Below, piece by piece: positions 63,998-64,000 of a DNA stretch of 64,000 nucleotides. The stretch lies in contig PTJY01000004.1 of the NCBI GenBank assembly GCA_002937505.1, forward strand, positions 61,186 to 125,185, given 5' to 3'. The stretch comes from Alphaproteobacteria bacterium MarineAlpha12_Bin1 (lineage in GTDB: Bacteria > Pseudomonadota > Alphaproteobacteria > UBA6615). The translations under genes were made by a program, and so were the position numbers. The notes under the pieces were generated by a model that was not told where the DNA came from, made no database searches, and saw nothing but the letters and a program-made list of their open reading frames with translations. Each line of letters begins with the position of its first letter. Positions within the stretch are counted from its first letter, which is position 1.

Positions 63998-64000
63998 AGA

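Overview
The window is an AT-rich (by eye about 38-40% GC), densely coded bacterial chromosome segment of about 60 genes. There are no rRNA or tRNA genes, CRISPR arrays, phage genes or transposases. The gene content suggests a heterotrophic marine alphaproteobacterium, perhaps of the SAR116 or a related lineage: an Mcd-type methylsuccinyl-CoA dehydrogenase, TRAP and branched-chain-type ABC uptake systems, a form II CoxL-like molybdenum hydroxylase, hydantoinase/oxoprolinase proteins, CaiB CoA-transferases and many short-chain dehydrogenases. The lineage is an inference from gene families, since no phylogenetic marker lies in the window.

Layout. (1) 1-1361: end of a thiamine-dependent 2-oxoacid dehydrogenase E1 alpha gene and a complete E1 beta gene. 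(2) 5926-1354, minus strand: a tight four-gene operon, mct-meh-mcd plus an unrecognised protein with an internal duplication. Mcd makes mesaconyl-C1-CoA, Mct moves the CoA to C4 and Meh hydrates it to citramalyl-CoA; this joins an ethylmalonyl-CoA-pathway enzyme to two enzymes of the 3-hydroxypropionate bi-cycle. (3) 6061-9331: RraA-like aldolase, flavin reductase, nitronate monooxygenase and rhodanese. (4) 9483-16250: SDR, quinone oxidoreductase, thiolase and acyl-CoA ligase, facing an SDR/MFS pair. (5) 16583-21273: a five-gene branched-chain-type ABC importer with a strong hairpin after the binding-protein gene. (6) 21298-24665: CoxL-like hydroxylase subunit and class IV aminotransferase. 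(7) 24734-27745: a sugar-type ABC importer without a binding-protein gene. (8) 28163-39540: a long plus-strand catabolic block, hydrolase-HyuA-HyuB-HyuB-SDR-SDR-2OG oxygenase x3, in which successive functions are tandemly duplicated and two oxygenase genes share a 973-bp identical tract. (9) 39686-45117: SDR, LysR regulator, flavin monooxygenase, CaiB transferase and beta-hydroxyacid dehydrogenase. (10) 45129-46774: amtB-glnK ammonium uptake with a perfect palindrome between the genes. (11) 47021-53707: deiodinase-like protein, alpha/beta hydrolase, SDR, three tandem cyclase-family hydrolases and a small barrel protein. (12) 53800-59125: HisD/HpsN-like dehydrogenase, a complete TRAP transporter and a cupin. 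(13) 59135-63846: the iron-sulfur and FAD subunits of a molybdenum hydroxylase, GST, polysaccharide-deacetylase-like amidohydrolase, 2-hydroxyacid dehydrogenase and nitroreductase.

Together the genes look like an accessory catabolic region: several small import systems feed amide or ring hydrolases, oxygenases and SDRs, whose acids are activated to CoA esters and broken down by thiolase or through mesaconyl-CoA to central metabolites. Actual substrates cannot be read from the sequence. Family assignments rest on motifs and remembered family sequences; no searches were run.
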